Assembly (NCBI GenBank): GCA_027309085.1
Contig: DAIDDL010000030.1
Coordinates: 1 to 48,606, forward strand
Source: Sulfobacillus sp.
GTDB lineage: Bacteria > Bacillota > Sulfobacillia > Sulfobacillales > Sulfobacillaceae
Direction: 5' to 3'
Length of the DNA: 48,606 bases
Shown here: in pieces, positions 1-7,899 of the stretch
Numbering within the stretch: the first letter of the stretch is position 1
Layout of the letters: the number at the start of each line of letters is the position of its first letter
Notes under the pieces: generated by a model
Database searches by the model: none
What the model saw: only the letters and a program-made list of their open reading frames with translations
What the model was told of the DNA's origin: nothing
Made by a program: the position numbers and the translations under genes

Positions 1-840
1 ATGCCTTTTCCCCAACGCTCACGACCGAGGCCATTGTGCCCCAGCCGCTTGGGGTGGTTTGATGGCTCCGCCTACACAGCGCCACCGAGGGATCTGCCCT
101 CATCTCGAACATAACTTCGTGACGCAATTTCCCCAGTACGGCTTCAAACGACCACTCCTGGAGGAATCTGCCTCCACGTGCTCCCGGGTTAAAGGCACCC
201 GCCTGTTCGCTGGTTGCCGCGAAGTTGGTTCCCCCATACGGGCAGCCCTGCGAGGCTGCGGTCCTCGAGCCGAGCTCTTGCCGCAACGTCGGGCGCCATG
301 GGTCGTCCACGGGTCCTTTCCTCGCCCGCGGTTATTCTGTCCGCGGGGTCCTCAGTACTACCACCCGATCCACCAGGCTCGGATTCACCGTCCGATTTCG
401 TGGATTGCACTTATACAGGCGGCCTTGCCCTACGCGGGTGCTATGGGCTGAACCCGACCCGAGTCCTTCCCTGCTTTGCCATGCTATCCGTGATCCCATG
501 CCGTCCCCCATACGCCGGAAGGGTCTTCCGGTGCGTGTTCCCATCGCTTCCCGGAAGATGCCAGTCTTCGCCCTCGTAGCCCGGGCTCGACCCCTTCGTC
601 TTTCCCGTTAGTCAGATTTGACGGGGAGTCTTTCGACGCGGCAGAGTTCACTTCATGTTACGGCCTGGAATCTTGCTAGCCCCGCGGTCTGACCTCGCCG
701 TAGCGAACCGGGGCATTATCTTCGCGGCTTTCACCGAGCGGGTCACCCCGGCTCGATGCGCGATTTGCTACGTGGCCGAATGGGAAGTTGCCACGGCCGG
801 ACTTTCACCGACGGGATATCATAGGTTACAGGCTGCACAC
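1..840 (-). mobile_element. Probable group II intron, 5' RNA part (runs off left edge)
   Basis: Read on the minus strand, the stretch begins near 840 with GTGTGCAGCC and continues with GGTGAAAGTCC, a string seen near the 5' end of many bacterial group II introns. It is then dense in short complementary arms separated by purine-rich loops (for example GTGGC/GCCAC around 765-785), with no long protein-like frame. That is how intron domain I looks, and it is unlike rRNA, whose conserved strings I could not find. The reverse transcriptase/maturase and domains V-VI would lie to the left of base 1. The call rests on resemblance only; I have not folded it, and the EBS/IBS pairing and subclass are undetermined. 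The alternative is another large structured RNA. The 841-1008 stretch beside it has no recognisable gene. Confidence 0.45.
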
Positions 841-1008
841 TCCGGCAACTCCTGACCATATTGATCAGTTGGATCAGCTGCCGGCACGGACGGGGGTCCA
901 CTGCATGATGACGAGCGGGTTTGGACCCAGATTCTGACCCAGACGGCCCAGCAAATCGAGCGTCGTAACCGTAACTTCGGGCAACACCCTCCGATCGTCT
1001 GGAGATGC

Positions 1009-2184
1009 TCAATCAGACGTGAGTTGGTTATCCACGTATTTCGTCAACCGGAGTAACCTAGGTCGCACCTTAATCGGTGCGTCCCCCAAATTAAAGAGCC
1101 TAATTTCCAGATCATTGCAATCCTCACGGATCCAAAACTCATCTGATATTATTATTTCTCTGCGCCCCATAGTCTGAATGTGTTTACTCAATATAGTTAT
1201 AGTCCCTTGCTTAATGCACACATCACTGTACAAGTTAGCAAACTCGGCATCGACTTCAAGGACCATGTCCCACAAGAATTTCCCTTTTCCGACAGATACG
1301 TATGGCCCCCACCAAATTAAACCACGTGCTGTACTGGGAATCCATCCTTCCGCGGTAAAAGGCGCGCTGAGGCGAAAATTAGAAAAATAGACCTGCCCAA
1401 TTAACGGGGGCGGTGAAATTACAAGAGGCAGATACCGCCCCAATGGAACCAACTTCCCCAAATGAGTCTCGATTTTGGTAAGTTCAATTACGGCGATAGC
1501 GTTTGCATTTGGGTACGGACATCCGTATTGCCGTTCACCAGTTTTCTCCCACGTCGACTCTTCCCATCCTTGTTTTGGATTGGGAAATGACCAGTCTGCA
1601 CTGGTCTTAGCGAGAATCGACACTTCTAAAGCCTCGCGAGGCACTCCAAATGTCGTGTGAAGAAGCTCAAGATAAGGTTGGCTAAACTGAATATACCATC
1701 CACCATCTGTCAATTGACCTGCGGGAACTGTGATCAAAGCTTTTCCGTTCGGAGCAAGGAGACGGTAAATTTTTTCGATTGCACGAAGAGGATAGGTCAT
1801 ATCCCTCGCCATTACTTCCCCATATGTTCCACTGGGATCCGATCCCATTCCTACGTGTTCCACTGTAGAAATGCTGAGTATCGCATCGAAGTCCCCATCT
1901 CGGTCATAAGTGAGAAGATCTTCGTTTAGAACACCAGGACCTTTCTCAAATTTGTCAAGAATTACACGCTCCGACAAGCCAACAGCGACAGATATCTCAT
2001 TTTCGTATTGGCCAATGACATTCCCCACCTCGAGGACACGCTCACCTCGATGAGCAAATAAAAACATAAGACCTATAGGCACTTCTACGCATCGTTCAGA
2101 AATATTATTTATCGGTATCGTGTTATAGCGGTATTCTTTATTCTTAAATATAAATCTTGAATCACTTGAGCTATTCTCGCACAA
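1009..2184 (-). CDS. SAM-dependent methyltransferase with C-terminal extension
   Basis: A 391-residue protein. Residues about 49-60 carry a class I methyltransferase motif I-like stretch (VLEVGNVIGQY), and residues 100-111 hold the post-motif acidic loop and the SISTVEHVG segment typical of small-molecule or sugar methyltransferases. Residues after about 250 form a separate beta-rich region of unknown role, perhaps carbohydrate binding. The start is TTG, chosen because AGAGAGGG lies 7 bases upstream. It is the last gene of the leftward run fliD-fliS-GT2-GT4-MT, so methylation of a sugar added to flagellin is a reasonable inference. The gene is visibly more AT-rich than the genes after 9 kb, which suggests horizontal origin. 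The methyltransferase fold is fairly sure; the substrate is not. Confidence 0.7.
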   Translation of the reverse strand: MCENSSSDSRFIFKNKEYRYNTIPINNISERCVEVPIGLMFLFAHRGERVLEVGNVIGQYENEISVAVGLSERVILDKFEKGPGVLNEDLLTYDRDGDFDAILSISTVEHVGMGSDPSGTYGEVMARDMTYPLRAIEKIYRLLAPNGKALITVPAGQLTDGGWYIQFSQPYLELLHTTFGVPREALEVSILAKTSADWSFPNPKQGWEESTWEKTGERQYGCPYPNANAIAVIELTKIETHLGKLVPLGRYLPLVISPPPLIGQVYFSNFRLSAPFTAEGWIPSTARGLIWWGPYVSVGKGKFLWDMVLEVDAEFANLYSDVCIKQGTITILSKHIQTMGRREIIISDEFWIREDCNDLEIRLFNLGDAPIKVRPRLLRLTKYVDNQLTSD

Positions 2185-2220
2185 CAGTGTACCCTCTCTT
2201 CGTTGATAGACTCGGTCTAG

Positions 2221-4458
2221 CTATCGATCACTTTCTTGTACAGCTCCTAACGGCTTTGCGCCAAAATGCATGAGCACTCTGACCAGCTCTCGTGTCGCCT
2301 CTCGTGGATGAAATTGCAAGACTGTCTCGCGAGCCAGTGCTCTCTTGGAATCTACGAGGTCGCGACGGGTTGCACATAGCTTCAGGAGTTCGACCAAGTG
2401 ACCCTCACTGGGTCTAGCCCATTTGTGCCCTCGAAATGACGGTAAAAAATAGTTCGGTGGTATCTCTTGGAGGCTGGGAACATCAATGAGAAAGGAATTC
2501 TGAGAATTGAGCCATTCTACTGACGGGCCCCAATTTGGAACAATTGCAGGCACGCCGCAGGCCATGGCTTCAAAAATTGGCCGTCCCCATCCTTCTCCTC
2601 GGGTCGGGAGCACGAATACATCGCCTAATCTATAAAAATTCAGCAATTGGTGTATAGTCCAACGCTCATTTATCACAGTAACTTGCGCACAATGCTTACG
2701 GGATTTTCCTATATGGTTCAGAGTCGTTTCAATATCTCCATCGGGGTTCGTGTCCGATGCGCCAATCGTTGTCGTCTTGATAACCAGGCGCACTGGATCC
2801 CCAGCATGGAAAGCCTTGGCCCACGCTTTGATTAATATATCCCAACCCTTCCGGTAACTCCAGTCAAAGACGCTAACAAAATTGTAAATTTCATGCTGTA
2901 CGGAAGGGCCGGGTTGGTACCAGTCGGTGTCAACCGTTCCCGGTACCATAAAAAGTTTGTTAGGATTGACTCCTGCATCAGTAAAAGTTTTGACATTAAA
3001 TGAGGAAGCCACCATAACACCGTCCATATCGTTCAAACGAGGCACCCAATCAGAAGGGAGACGGTCCGTCTCAAAGAAGGTCCGTGCTAGATCTACTCCC
3101 TTTGAACGCCTAAATGCCATTGGGACTGGGCCGCTGTGGACTGCAATAGCATCTCGTGGCACCGCAATTCTCTCAAGTCGTCTGATCAGCATTTCTTCTT
3201 TTTCGGTAACAGCAGATGCGTCTTCCCCACTATGGTCTTCAACGACAGGGACCAGCCCGTATTGCGGCAAGGCTTTGATAAAATCGCGATTCTCCGACGC
3301 ATAACCTGAGGCGTTTCTGATAGGGCCGTGCCATTCAACAATATGTCGTGCAGGTGAAGAGAATACGCGAGGGCGGGGGTAATCCGATTCTTCTCTGAAC
3401 AAATTCTCCCAATGCTGCGTAATGGTTGGCCAGCCATAGTTCTGATGGACGTGTTCGACACTCTTGGCCATCATTTCCTGCCTTTCTCCGTCACTCATGT
3501 TTAGCCCTGTGAGCAGGGATTGTTTCAGACTTTCAATGTCTGGTTCGAAACCCCAGCCCTGTTTTCGTGAATACTCTACCGGGAAGTATTTTCGCTTGCC
3601 CGCAATACGAAGCCCCATGTTCGGCAAGAGAAATTCATTTGTTGGATTGGTATCACTAGCAACTACTAACGCCCCGCACGCCATAGCTTCAAGTACCGGC
3701 AGATTGAATCCCTCTGCGCGATACGGCGATATTACTAGACTGGCCCGCCTATATAACGCCGCCATTTCCAGCTCCGACAAGTCATTATCAAGAACAATGA
3801 CATGTGGTGTTCCGGCTTTCCGCAGGAATTCCTGAAGAATCAGAGGAATGGTCTTGTCTACGTAGACCGTGTCCCTTCCCACCGTCTTCACCACGAGGGT
3901 AATGTCATCATCCGTTTTGGCGATCATGGCGTACGCAGCTAAAAGGAGGTCCAACCCTTTGCGTGGGATGAGTCCTCCTACCCACAGCAAAACCCGGGAA
4001 CGCGCTCCAAATATTTCCATTCGCGGTCCCCATGGGTGATAAATTGACAAATCAACCCCTAAAGGGATAGCGACTATTTTTTCGTTATTTACCCCACTTT
4101 CACGATACATTTCTACTTCAGCCTGCGAATTAACAACCAACTTATACACATCGCGCTCAATCGCATAAGTCCATACGTCCGGCACTACTCCCGCTTCCCA
4201 AGGTTGCATAAGAATGAGGGGACCTGCACGGTCTCCAAAAAGGGGAGGCCATGAATGACGAACGTGCCAATCAGCCATCTCAGATCCAGTCAGTTGGGTC
4301 ATCAATGCCGAGTTTCCGTCGAAGCTGGCCGTGGGTCTAGGAGTGCGAGTTAAGATTTTTACTTCGTAGCCTTTCATCATTAGATGTCTGGTCAATTCCC
4401 GATTGACTTTATCCAGACTCAAGGGTCGAAAAAAAGGCCCCTCCCACAATAAGCGCAT
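2221..4458 (-). CDS. Bifunctional glycosyltransferase, two GT4 (GT-B) modules
   Basis: About 745 residues, twice the usual GT4 size. The first half ends with the signature EGFNLPVLEAMACG and the second with GEGWGRPIFEAMACG. Each supplies the E-x7-E pair that binds the nucleotide-sugar, so two complete GT4 catalytic modules sit in tandem. ATG at 4458 is chosen over an in-frame TTG two codons earlier because GGGAGTG lies just upstream. It follows the GT2-TPR gene by 15 bases and precedes the methyltransferase by 36, so the three are probably co-transcribed behind fliD/fliS. The inferred role is sequential addition of two sugars to a cell-surface or flagellar acceptor. There are no membrane segments or signal peptide, so it should act in the cytosol. 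Confidence 0.82.
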   Translation of the reverse strand: MRLLWEGPFFRPLSLDKVNRELTRHLMMKGYEVKILTRTPRPTASFDGNSALMTQLTGSEMADWHVRHSWPPLFGDRAGPLILMQPWEAGVVPDVWTYAIERDVYKLVVNSQAEVEMYRESGVNNEKIVAIPLGVDLSIYHPWGPRMEIFGARSRVLLWVGGLIPRKGLDLLLAAYAMIAKTDDDITLVVKTVGRDTVYVDKTIPLILQEFLRKAGTPHVIVLDNDLSELEMAALYRRASLVISPYRAEGFNLPVLEAMACGALVVASDTNPTNEFLLPNMGLRIAGKRKYFPVEYSRKQGWGFEPDIESLKQSLLTGLNMSDGERQEMMAKSVEHVHQNYGWPTITQHWENLFREESDYPRPRVFSSPARHIVEWHGPIRNASGYASENRDFIKALPQYGLVPVVEDHSGEDASAVTEKEEMLIRRLERIAVPRDAIAVHSGPVPMAFRRSKGVDLARTFFETDRLPSDWVPRLNDMDGVMVASSFNVKTFTDAGVNPNKLFMVPGTVDTDWYQPGPSVQHEIYNFVSVFDWSYRKGWDILIKAWAKAFHAGDPVRLVIKTTTIGASDTNPDGDIETTLNHIGKSRKHCAQVTVINERWTIHQLLNFYRLGDVFVLPTRGEGWGRPIFEAMACGVPAIVPNWGPSVEWLNSQNSFLIDVPSLQEIPPNYFLPSFRGHKWARPSEGHLVELLKLCATRRDLVDSKRALARETVLQFHPREATRELVRVLMHFGAKPLGAVQESDR

Positions 4459-4473
4459 GACCAAACACTCCCA

Positions 4474-5712
4474 TTAATTTGAGGTAGATAGGGATTCTAA
4501 AAGAAAATCGAGAAGTTTTTGTTCCGCACTATTTCTGACAGACATTGAATTTAAATGCCCAATCAGGGCTTCCCGTGTCATGACCAGCATCAAATGCTCA
4601 GCCACAGTTGATACCGAAAAATTACCCATTAATGCAAGGTATTCGGACCACGCAGGATAAAAGGCTGATTTCGCTTGAATAGTTTTAAGGTAATATGCCT
4701 CCGCCAGTTTCACTTGATTTCTCATTCTAGAAACTCGAGCCAGTTGCCATAACGGCTTAAACGTCGCAACCCCCAACTCCGACTGCAAGTAATTTTTGGG
4801 AACGCCCGTGCGCAGAGCTTTTTGAAAGCATTCCTCAGCCCGGTCCCAATCTTTCTCAGCCATATACACCATGCCTTCCCAGTAGACAAAATCGGTGTAG
4901 TCAGGAAACAGCAGCAGGCCTTCACGAATGGTTTGATGGATCTTGCGGAAATCCTTTTTTACCGTGTAGACTTTGGCCAGGGTCAGCCAAAATAGGGGCT
5001 GCAGCGCAGCCGTGGGATGCGTCAAGGATATGGCCTGTTTCATGTCCTTAACAGCTTCATCCAGCCGCTGCAAGGCCATCAGAGTCTGGGCTCTCTGCCA
5101 GTACATATAGGCTTTCCATTCACTGGTTCCCGGCTCTTTGATGCTCTGGTCCAACAACTCCAGATTTCGCTGCAGCTTGCCACGGTCCGCCATGACCTCA
5201 TTGAGATAGCCGTAATGCATCAGGCGCACATCCAAAGGTCCGAGGGTCATCCCCGCCCGGCCTATGGCCGGGATAATCTGCTCGTGAATTCGGCCTTCCC
5301 AGCGCACCCGCGAGTCATTGCGAAACAGCCTCGTGACACGTGCTTCAGAGAGATCTTCCGCCCTATCCGTGAGTGACACGATGCGGATATTGTAAGCATC
5401 AGCCGTGGGACGGCTTACCCCGTCCAACAGATTCGGTATGTCGTCGCCCAGGAGCACTTCATCGGCGTCCAGCATCAGGGTCCATGGTGTTTTCACTTCA
5501 TCCAGAGCCCAATTGCGGGCCTTGGCGAAATTTTTGGGCCAAGGCCGCGAGATAACGCGTGCCCCTTCTTGTTCCGCCAGGGCCACCGTCTGGTCGTCAC
5601 TCCCCGTATCTATCACGACAATATCGTCTGCCACATCTTTGACAGACTGCAGGCACTGCCGGATAAAGCGCTCTTCATTGCGTGCAATCATGGCTACGGT
5701 GATTCCCGTCAT
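4474..5712 (-). CDS. Family 2 glycosyltransferase with TPR-like C-terminus
   Basis: 412 residues. Residues 4-90 are a GT-A fold: ITVAMIARNEE at the N-terminus, VVIDTGSDD near residue 35 and the metal-binding DADE at 82-85. Residues from about 190 onward are helical repeats of TPR type (for example WDRAEECFQKAL), as in bacterial protein glycosyltransferases that act on a polypeptide. The start at 5712 makes an ATGA overlap with the stop of the fliS-like gene, implying translational coupling; an ATG three codons earlier is also possible. Together with the position behind fliD and fliS this points to a flagellin glycosyltransferase. That role is inferred; the fold assignment is firm. Confidence 0.82.
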   Translation of the reverse strand: MTGITVAMIARNEERFIRQCLQSVKDVADDIVVIDTGSDDQTVALAEQEGARVISRPWPKNFAKARNWALDEVKTPWTLMLDADEVLLGDDIPNLLDGVSRPTADAYNIRIVSLTDRAEDLSEARVTRLFRNDSRVRWEGRIHEQIIPAIGRAGMTLGPLDVRLMHYGYLNEVMADRGKLQRNLELLDQSIKEPGTSEWKAYMYWQRAQTLMALQRLDEAVKDMKQAISLTHPTAALQPLFWLTLAKVYTVKKDFRKIHQTIREGLLLFPDYTDFVYWEGMVYMAEKDWDRAEECFQKALRTGVPKNYLQSELGVATFKPLWQLARVSRMRNQVKLAEAYYLKTIQAKSAFYPAWSEYLALMGNFSVSTVAEHLMLVMTREALIGHLNSMSVRNSAEQKLLDFLLESLSTSN

Positions 5713-6113
5713 CCGGACCATCCCAGTACGGCAGTCTCTTGCGCGGCTGGTTGCTTCAGCCTGTAATCGAGCTGGTGAATCAGCTCGGTTACCGTCTCCG
5801 TCAGATCTGTTAGAGACTCCATGTGGTGTTTGCGCATCACGTCATTCAGCATTTGCCACATCGCCCTGTGAGCGGTCTTGAAAGCCATCCCTTCTTTGGT
5901 CTCCGTATTGGCGTTGTCGTGCAGGGCACTGACGATGAGCTGCGCATGGCTTCCCAAATTTACCAGTTGATCCCAGCGCTGTGCCTTTAAAGCCGATTCC
6001 ATCCCCAGAAGATCCCGGTACACCGCCCGGTATAATTCCCGGCCCAGATAATCAGGATTGTTCGACAGAACTTGGCTCTGATGATAGGCGTTCACAGATG
6101 CTTGCATATCCAT
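5709..6113 (-). CDS. fliS: FliS-like flagellin export chaperone
   Basis: About 134 residues and mostly helical, with the FliS-type opening (ASVNAYHQSQVL) that resembles the AYQQNQV region of FliS, then helices rich in alternating hydrophobic and charged residues. FliS binds the C-terminus of newly made flagellin and holds it unfolded for the type III export gate. Sequence identity to classical FliS is modest, and the assignment leans on length, the N-terminal motif and the position directly after fliD. The start is uncertain. A strong AAGGAGG lies 11 bases before the ATG at 6113, while a GTG at 6140 overlaps the fliD stop and an ATG at 6107 is also usable. Unlike flagellin and FliD, this cytosolic protein has normal Arg/Lys content. 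Confidence 0.6.
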   Translation of the reverse strand: MDMQASVNAYHQSQVLSNNPDYLGRELYRAVYRDLLGMESALKAQRWDQLVNLGSHAQLIVSALHDNANTETKEGMAFKTAHRAMWQMLNDVMRKHHMESLTDLTETVTELIHQLDYRLKQPAAQETAVLGWSG

Positions 6114-6139
6114 CCTCAGCATATCCTCCTTGATCCCCA

Positions 6140-7591
6140 CTACGCCAACGTGCCATTCTGACTGAGCTGCTGGGTGTAATTGGTAAACGAATTTTCTGTT
6201 TCGGCCATAGCGCTCAGCGTCGACACGAACGAATCATACTGGGTTTGAGCAGCCGCAATGGCCTGTTGAATCTGCGACTGCACCAGCGCTGTCTGTCCGT
6301 TGGCCTGACTCTCCTCGTTGCTGTCATTGGAAATCGCCGTTTCCGTGACGCTGCCAGAGCCCGTCCCGCTAAACCCGCTCAGGCTTTGGACAATGCCCGG
6401 TGGCGACCCTGTGAGCTGTTGGAAAAACGACTGCACACCCGACAGATTTGTCTGGAGGGCCGTGGTCAACGCCGCGGTATTCACTGAAAAAGTTGCCGTG
6501 TTGGCGTCGTAAGTAATACCCAGAGATCCTAGCGATAAGCCTTGGCTGTCTTGAAACCCCGCCAGTTGCTGGGTGACCTGGTTCAATTCGTCCATGGGCA
6601 CAAGGGAATGGATCACTTGGTTGGCATTTGTCTGGTAGGATCCGGAAGTACTCGTGGAAGCCGAGGAGTTCGCCGCCTGTTGGGTGGCGTAAGCCAGATT
6701 CCACGTGTCTTTCACCCATGTATTGAAATTGCTGAAAAGCGACTGAATGCTTTGGGCGTCTTGGCTATAGTTCGCCGATACGGTAACGTCGGTTGACCCA
6801 GTCGACGCCAACTGAACTGTCACGTCGGGAATCAGGTTGGTAAAGAGGTTGCTCGAACTTTGCACCGTAGTCCCTTGGTACTGCACTGCCGCGGCCGCCG
6901 GGGCTTGTACGGTATTGACCGTATAGCCCGACGCCGTGCTGGTCAGAATCCCCACGCTGGCCAGAGCCGCGCTGCCTCCTGTGTAGCTGATGGCCTGGTC
7001 CGTGTTGGTCCCATAAATCTTGAGATAGTAGTCGCTGCCGGATTGTGCGGCCTGAGCATCGACAGGTGCCCCGCTCGCATTAATGGCCGTCACCAATTCG
7101 TCTAGCGTTGTACTCGCATTGACCGCCACCGCCACGGACACGCTTCCCACCGAGAAGGCCACGGTCGCTGAGGCTAGGCCCAAGGCGGCATCGGAATTGG
7201 TAATGGCCATGGCCGTAGACGCGAATCCGTCGATCTCTGGAGTAGCCAACTGCGTTACGTCCAGGGAATAAGTGCCTTGCGGCGCATTGCCGTCTGCGGC
7301 CGCCGTTGCCACATTGCTATTTGAGGTGTTTGCCTCCATAGCTTGAAGCGCGGTACTGGATCCTAACGACTGCAGCCCCGAAAGAAAGGACCCTGCATCT
7401 CCTTGCAGCGTAGTCCATGCGGCACTGTTATTTTGAAGTGTCGTGAGCTGCTGCTGAAGGGTGTTCAACTGTTCCGTAAGGGGCTCAATCGCCGTGCTCT
7501 CCATACCGGTTAAAGAAAGATCGGACAGCATTTGCGCCGCCACATTGTTCGTCCCATAAATCGCAGTCCAGTTGACCGCAATGCCGGACAT
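6140..7591 (-). CDS. fliD: Flagellar cap protein FliD (hook-associated protein 2)
   Basis: 483 residues. The N-terminal coiled region with repeated Leu/Gln heptads, a Ser/Thr/Ala-rich middle and the C-terminal helical region ending in NSFTNYTQQLSQNGTLA fit FliD, the pentameric cap that folds flagellin at the filament tip. It is secreted through the flagellar export apparatus, so there is no Sec signal. The ATG at 7591 is chosen because it shares a base with the TAA of the leader ORF (TAATG), with GGGGAG upstream. The sequence contains no arginine and only two lysines, which is exceptional for its length and shared with flagellin. It heads the operon with the fliS-like gene, two glycosyltransferases and a methyltransferase. 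Confidence 0.85.
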   Translation of the reverse strand: MSGIAVNWTAIYGTNNVAAQMLSDLSLTGMESTAIEPLTEQLNTLQQQLTTLQNNSAAWTTLQGDAGSFLSGLQSLGSSTALQAMEANTSNSNVATAAADGNAPQGTYSLDVTQLATPEIDGFASTAMAITNSDAALGLASATVAFSVGSVSVAVAVNASTTLDELVTAINASGAPVDAQAAQSGSDYYLKIYGTNTDQAISYTGGSAALASVGILTSTASGYTVNTVQAPAAAAVQYQGTTVQSSSNLFTNLIPDVTVQLASTGSTDVTVSANYSQDAQSIQSLFSNFNTWVKDTWNLAYATQQAANSSASTSTSGSYQTNANQVIHSLVPMDELNQVTQQLAGFQDSQGLSLGSLGITYDANTATFSVNTAALTTALQTNLSGVQSFFQQLTGSPPGIVQSLSGFSGTGSGSVTETAISNDSNEESQANGQTALVQSQIQQAIAAAQTQYDSFVSTLSAMAETENSFTNYTQQLSQNGTLA

Positions 7592-7653
7592 TAGACGAAC
7601 TCCCCAAAAGCGCAACAGCCGAAAGACCTATTCAGCGCACACCTAACATTCAT
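7591..7653 (-). CDS. 20-codon leader ORF coupled to fliD
   Basis: An ATG at 7653 sits 8 bases after a near-ideal AAGGAGG and opens a frame encoding MNVRCALNRSFGCCAFGEFV, ending in TAA that overlaps the fliD ATG as TAATG. It is the best ribosome binding site in the fliD 5' region, so ribosomes probably enter here and re-initiate on fliD. The peptide holds three cysteines and three basic or near-basic positions, and resembles no family I know. It could be only a coupling device, or a regulatory leader peptide. Too little sequence to judge conservation. Confidence 0.5.
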   Translation of the reverse strand: MNVRCALNRSFGCCAFGEFV

Positions 7654-7681
7654 TACATATTCCTCCTTGAATTTAACCTCC

Positions 7682-7695
7682 CCCGATCCATCGGG
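7682..7695. promoter_or_regulatory. Short palindrome in the fliD 5' untranslated region
   Basis: CCCGAT-CC-ATCGGG is a perfect 6-bp palindrome lying between the proposed fliD promoter and the leader ORF. It could be an operator half-site pair or a small RNA hairpin. No regulator can be named from the sequence. Confidence 0.3.
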
Positions 7696-7727
7696 AGATA
7701 CCGAACGCGAGACTAATTTGTAACCCT

Positions 7728-7756
7728 AGTGTACATGCCCTGGAAGCTGGAAACAA
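7728..7756 (-). promoter_or_regulatory. Promoter for leader-fliD operon
   Basis: On the minus strand TTGTTT (7756-7751) and TACACT (7733-7728) are separated by 17 bases, a sigma-A-like arrangement. The transcript would start about 70 bases before the leader ORF. I found no sigma-28-like flagellar promoter in this gap. Confidence 0.45.
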
Positions 7757-7786
7757 AACTTTTGTGCCCTAATTCGCTGCAAGAAT

Positions 7787-7815
7787 TTGTTTTTCTTCCT
7801 ATGTGGGCTTATATT
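7787..7815 (+). promoter_or_regulatory. Promoter for flagellin gene
   Basis: TTGTTT (7787-7792), 17-base spacer, TATATT (7810-7815). It carries the same -35 hexamer as the divergent fliD promoter and would give a leader of roughly 80 bases before the flagellin ATG. Sigma-28 boxes were not seen. Confidence 0.5.
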
Positions 7816-7899
7816 GAAAGTGGAATTTACGAATTCCAGTGTCAGTGCGACCAGGTTTCGAAGGATCGGAACCTTTGCCAACTCAAGGAGGAAAAATCG

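Noticed and set aside
841-1008. Protein-like text on the plus strand beside the intron end
   Set aside because: Fragments only, in different frames, with no start and no recognisable family.
59-1012. Several overlapping reading frames of 60-128 codons on both strands
   Set aside because: They overlap in all frames with no family resemblance or ribosome binding sites; the region reads better as structured RNA.
7616-7899. Search for sigma-28 promoters upstream of flagellin and fliD
   Set aside because: No TAAA-N15-GCCGATAA-like pair was found on either strand; sigma-A-like boxes are reported instead.
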